64,000 bases of DNA from Dastarcus helophoroides (Eukaryota; Arthropoda; Insecta; Coleoptera; Bothrideridae), in the NCBI GenBank assembly GCA_028583605.1, contig CM053329.1, forward strand, positions 4,092,001-4,156,000, written 5' to 3'. Shown here in pieces: positions 60,328-64,000 of the stretch. The translations under genes were made by a program, and so were the position numbers. Position 1 is the stretch's first letter; every line of letters begins with the position of its first letter. The notes under the pieces are model-generated. The model was not told where the DNA came from and searched no databases. It was given only the letters and a program-made list of their open reading frames with translations.

Positions 60328-61313
60328 CAGTGGCGGCTGGTGACCTTTTGACAAGGGGTGTACAGATGCACAAATATTAGTAGTTAAGAGTTTACGTGAC
60401 TCCAGTGCCACAGCAAGGTATTAAATTTAAAAGAAACACAAGTGATACAAAAGGTGTGATATTTAATAGTATTTTTACGAATTAAATTTAATTAACATCT
60501 TATAACCTCCAAAATATTTTTGGGTTGCTATCATCTCTAAATTATTTTTATCGAGTACAAAAAAAAACATTATGGACATTTCTGAGCCCTTTTAAAGTAC
60601 TCCGTGCGGTTGCACCTCATTACGGCTCTTGGTTATTTAATTGGATTCCATAGGAATAAAATTATATCACTTTTTCATGAAAACTGCATTTGAAGATAAA
60701 ATGTATTTTATTACAAGGTTCTAATTAAACTCTACACAAAATACAAAAAAAAATTTTTTTTAAACAAAATCCACTCTACGATCTTTTAAAGAAATAAAGT
60801 GTTCATTACTTTCTCAGTAAGATTGTTTAAATTCAAATTTACAAATTTATAATTAGACCCTAGGATGGGTACTGCTATCTCTTTGGGAATAGCGGCACCT
60901 ACGCTTTTAGCAACATAAACCGTAAGTACACACTTCAAACTCTGACTCGTACTCACCACTTGGTAACATCGCATGAGCGGAGCAGCGTACCGCGGGCTAG
61001 CTTTAACGTGGTGTTCTGTAGTTTATTTCTTTGTATCCAGTGGAGGTCGTTAATAAGCATCGCACTGCAACCACGCTAGGTGCATAATTCTGTGCGCACC
61101 AACTTATTTAATTTTTCTTATAATATAATGGAATAAAACGTTTACGTACTTTATTCCAAGTCACTCACAAGTATTATTAGTTAATTAGTATTATCATTAT
61201 TTTGTGTTTAAAAATGTGATAAATCCAAGTCTTTTACATTAAACAGAAAAGAATGGATCGGTCATTTTACGAGGAGCGCGCGCTCTTACGCTCTTTAAGA
61301 CCAGCCGCCACTG
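60328..61313. mobile_element. non-autonomous hAT-type transposon with 8 bp target duplication
   Basis: The left end CAGTGGCGGCTGGT and right end (reverse complement) are identical over 14 bp and are flanked by an exact GTAGGGAA at 60320-60327 and 61314-61321. An 8 bp duplication with CAG-type ends is the hAT signature. At 986 bp with no recognisable transposase it is non-autonomous. Confidence 0.88.
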
Positions 61314-62459
61314 GTAGGGAACCACTGAAGACTAAAAAATGTTATTTCATTACATTTCAATTTAACAATTATTTCACTCCTGGCCCGAATAAAATGATTA
61401 AGCTCATATTATATTAATAAAAAAAATAAAAAGAATCCTACCCGGTGAAGTTCGAGTGGCGGTCGGTGTATGTTTTACGGTCAGCAACGACATTTCGTAC
61501 AATAAAACATCAAACACGATAAAAATAAAAGACGCCAATATAAAACGCATGTGAGGTACCTTCCAATTTCATAAATCGAACAGCAGTTGTGGGAAATGGA
61601 CGTCAGATGGAACCGCAATCATGGAATAAAAGGCGGGCAAACCCTAGATGTCAATAACAGTTGAAGTGGTATAAAGAGCACAGTAAGCAATTCAATTCAG
61701 AAAATTGAGTTTGGAACATATTTGGAATACTAGTTTCCCAATCAAGTTTTACTGTAAAAATATTCATGTTACGTTTCAGGATCTTTATATTTTGATATAA
61801 AAAGGACGTCAGTGACACGGAATGCTATTTTATTGGGAAGATTCCAATATTCTGTCTCCACCGTCGTTTGTCAAAGAAATTGATATATTAATAGAAAGAC
61901 ATCGAAAATTTGATGAACTGCATTATAATTGCAACAAAATATATGCAATATGTTTCCAATAATTTTAGATTTAAACTCCTAAACACCCAGTTGAACAAGC
62001 ATAATTGATAAATATTTGTTGTTTGTTATTGTTAAAAACATCTTGCCCACCGAATACGTCGAAGAGAGGAGTAGAACGCCTCGAAGCAAAATTATGTCCA
62101 ACAACACAGCAGGCGGTTTTTTTTCGAACTATCGTTTCTACCCACCGCCGTCAATGCACGTTAAGTATCTATCAATTAGCGAGTGCGTATTCGTTGTCAA
62201 CCCTAAAAATTAGTTTCGAATTGTGGGAATTCTAATGCATTTTTCTAACTCGTTCACCTGTCGTCCCATCAGAGAAGAGAGCTCCTTAAATTTTCAACGT
62301 CACGTGAACCGATAGGAATTTTCTCATTGATATTTGTTGGAGACAAACTTGTTAATATAATATTGATGAATATGGTAAATTTGTTCTCCTAAAAAAATTG
62401 CCTACAGATTCTTGAAAAAATGAACTCAATTCTTGTTCCGTGAGCAAACAAGGCTGGCA

Positions 62460-62461
<2 letters not shown>

Positions 62462-62525
<64 letters not shown>
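62462..62525. repeat. (AT)n microsatellite
   Basis: An uninterrupted AT dinucleotide run of about 64 bp. Confidence 0.97.
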
Positions 62526-62528
<3 letters not shown>

Positions 62529-63049
62529 GTGATATATAGCATGACAATGATGACTGGCTATTACCCGCGACTTCGTCTGCGGATTTAACTGAATAATTAG
62601 AATTTATTAGAAAAACTGTCCCAAATTGAAGAGAGTTTTTAAATTTCTAAAATTGACGGATCAATTTATTTGTTCTAATGCTTTTATTTGTCTCTGCAAT
62701 AGATGATGCTGCTGATAAAATATGCATTTTTATTTAGGAATTTGTGTTACCGTTGCACTCAAAAATACGGGAGATTTCTTTCCAAATACGTATTTACCAA
62801 AATATGAAAGAATCCATAAAATAGTGGAGATCCGGCAACACCTCAGAGAAACCAAGAAGAGAGGAAGTTGCCTTATTGCATTATGACGCTGTCAAAGTGT
62901 CAGACTTTTAAAAGAAACCTAACCTGCAAGATTACATTAAGTTTGGACCCTAACCGTTCGATGACGCTGTCGCCGTATTATCGGTTTTGCATTTATTTAC
63001 ATAGAAAATGAGTCGAAATTTGACAAAAAGGGGTTTCTTAAGTCGACAA

Positions 63050-64000
63050 ACTCTAACATACGCTAACATATTACCAATAGCTGATAGGAGGCGCTACCTG
63101 CGCTATCCTACATAATTCTAAATCATCATTACTTTTTTGTGCACCCACGTATATCGATTTTAAATAGATTATTTTATTTCCTCATATTTTTTACGTAAAA
63201 AAGGTGTACTTTCTGAAAGTTGATACGAGCAACCGTTTTCAAGATATTTGCCTTTAAAACTTGACCTGCCTTGGTTTTAAATTACTAAGAGATTAAATTT
63301 TTGAAGTAGGCCTAAAAAAAGTAATCATAAGACAGCTTAGAAACTAATTTATGTCAAATATTACTTTGCTGATAATATTATCACCTAAATTTTGAAAATC
63401 TCAATAAAGAAAATCCAAAAAATTAAGACATAATTTATTTTCTAACATAGAGATTTGAGATATGATCTCTAAGTCTGCGCAAGAAAATTTTAATAGTCTG
63501 AGTGGTCAAAGCAGATATTTGGAGATAAATTTCAATAAAAGACAGCCAGATTTTTAATTGTTTACAATCCCTTTACATAAAAAAGATTATTTCCCACATA
63601 CTTATTTTTGAAAATAAATTTTGTTTTGGTATTTTATTTAAATTCGCTTTAGAAATTTAAAAAACATGTGTAATAATAATGTCAGTAGAGTAATATTTGA
63701 TATAAACTATTTTAAAGTCAGTTTTATTACTTTTATTTTGAAACCTACTGCGAAAAATTCACATTTACATAACTTATAATAAACGTACGGCAAACTTTGA
63801 AGGCAAATATCTTGAAAACGGTTGATTGTATCAACATTTAGAAAGTATACCTTTTTAACGTAAAAAATGTAGGTAAATAAAAATATCTATTTAAAATAAG
63901 TGTACATGAAGGCACAAAAAAGTTATGATGCTTTAGAATAATACAAGGTAGTGCAGGTGGCGCCCCCTATGAGTTACTGACAATCGGTTAGTAAATTAGG
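63050..64000. mobile_element. fold-back element with ~210 bp inverted arms, reaching the window edge
   Basis: The left arm (about 63065-63280) and the right arm (about 63790-64000) are inverted copies sharing GGAGGCGCTACCTG/GGGGGCGCCACCTG, TTTTAAATAGAT, CAACCGTTTTCAAGATATTT and GCCTT-AAA. The interior is A/T-rich without coding content. The right terminus may lie beyond base 64000, so the boundaries and target duplication are unresolved. Confidence 0.72.

Noticed and set aside
61668..62213. TATAAAGAGC followed by a possible initiator and a frame with PRSKIMSNNTAGGFFSNYRF, suggesting a first exon
   Set aside because: No recognisable domain and no convincing donor site or downstream exon; the evidence is too weak to call a gene.

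Overview
This is a nuclear window from an A/T-rich animal genome, almost certainly an insect. The host gene recognised is a homologue of the Groucho/TLE co-repressor on the minus strand. Two coding exons are visible (15001-15102 and 309-651), joined in frame by consensus splice sites across a 14.3 kb intron. I found no Q-domain or GP-domain exon above 15102, so most of the window is either a very long upstream groucho intron or intergenic DNA. The species cannot be named from the sequence.

The rest is dominated by mobile elements, nearly all decayed. DNA transposons include a mariner with inverted repeats and a broken transposase (7632-8897), three other Tc1/mariner-type elements (4893-5244, 9053-9795, 29856-31074 with ~340 bp inverted repeats), a 1200 bp TA-flanked element with repeated internal motifs (12286-13485), a TTAA-flanked Kolobok-like element carrying a Mutator-like transposase (39869-44321), a hAT-type non-autonomous element with an exact 8 bp target duplication (60328-61313), and fold-back elements at 36200-37060 and 63050 to the window end. 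Retroelements include four LINE fragments, two solo LTRs, tRNA-derived sequences and a Penelope-like GIY-YIG gene (43263-43889).

The most interesting content is a family of hammerhead-ribozyme repeats. A 379-380 bp unit carrying a complete type I hammerhead (CUGACGA, a 5 bp stem II, GAAA, a self-complementary ACCGGU stem III and a long bulged stem I) is tandemly repeated at 41578-42804, with further copies at 31221-31545 and 54254-54664. These look like metazoan retrozymes. Each insertion is built from head-to-head inverted arms, and two of the three have 11-12 bp target duplications. The Penelope-like element at 43174-44073 has the same layout: 12 bp direct repeats, a 3' end at the right, and an inverted copy of that 3' end at the left. 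It also carries a decayed hammerhead with a palindromic stem III. A third hammerhead-like motif lies at 12190-12230. This suggests that retrozymes and Penelope-like elements are inserted by the same machinery here.

Layout: 1-15.1 kb, groucho exons and intron with LINE, LTR, mariner and MITE insertions; 15-29 kb, sparse intronic or intergenic DNA with LINE fragments and long degenerate A/T repeats rich in CGAAATTT-like words; 29.8-33.2 kb, long-TIR transposon, retrozyme copy and solo LTR; 36.2-37.1 kb, fold-back element; 39.9-44.3 kb, nested Kolobok, retrozyme and Penelope-like elements; 44.3-64 kb, mostly featureless A/T-rich DNA with a LINE fragment, tRNA-like sequence, retrozyme copy, a G/C-richer block at 52.9-53.2 kb, a Harbinger-like MITE, the hAT element and a terminal fold-back.
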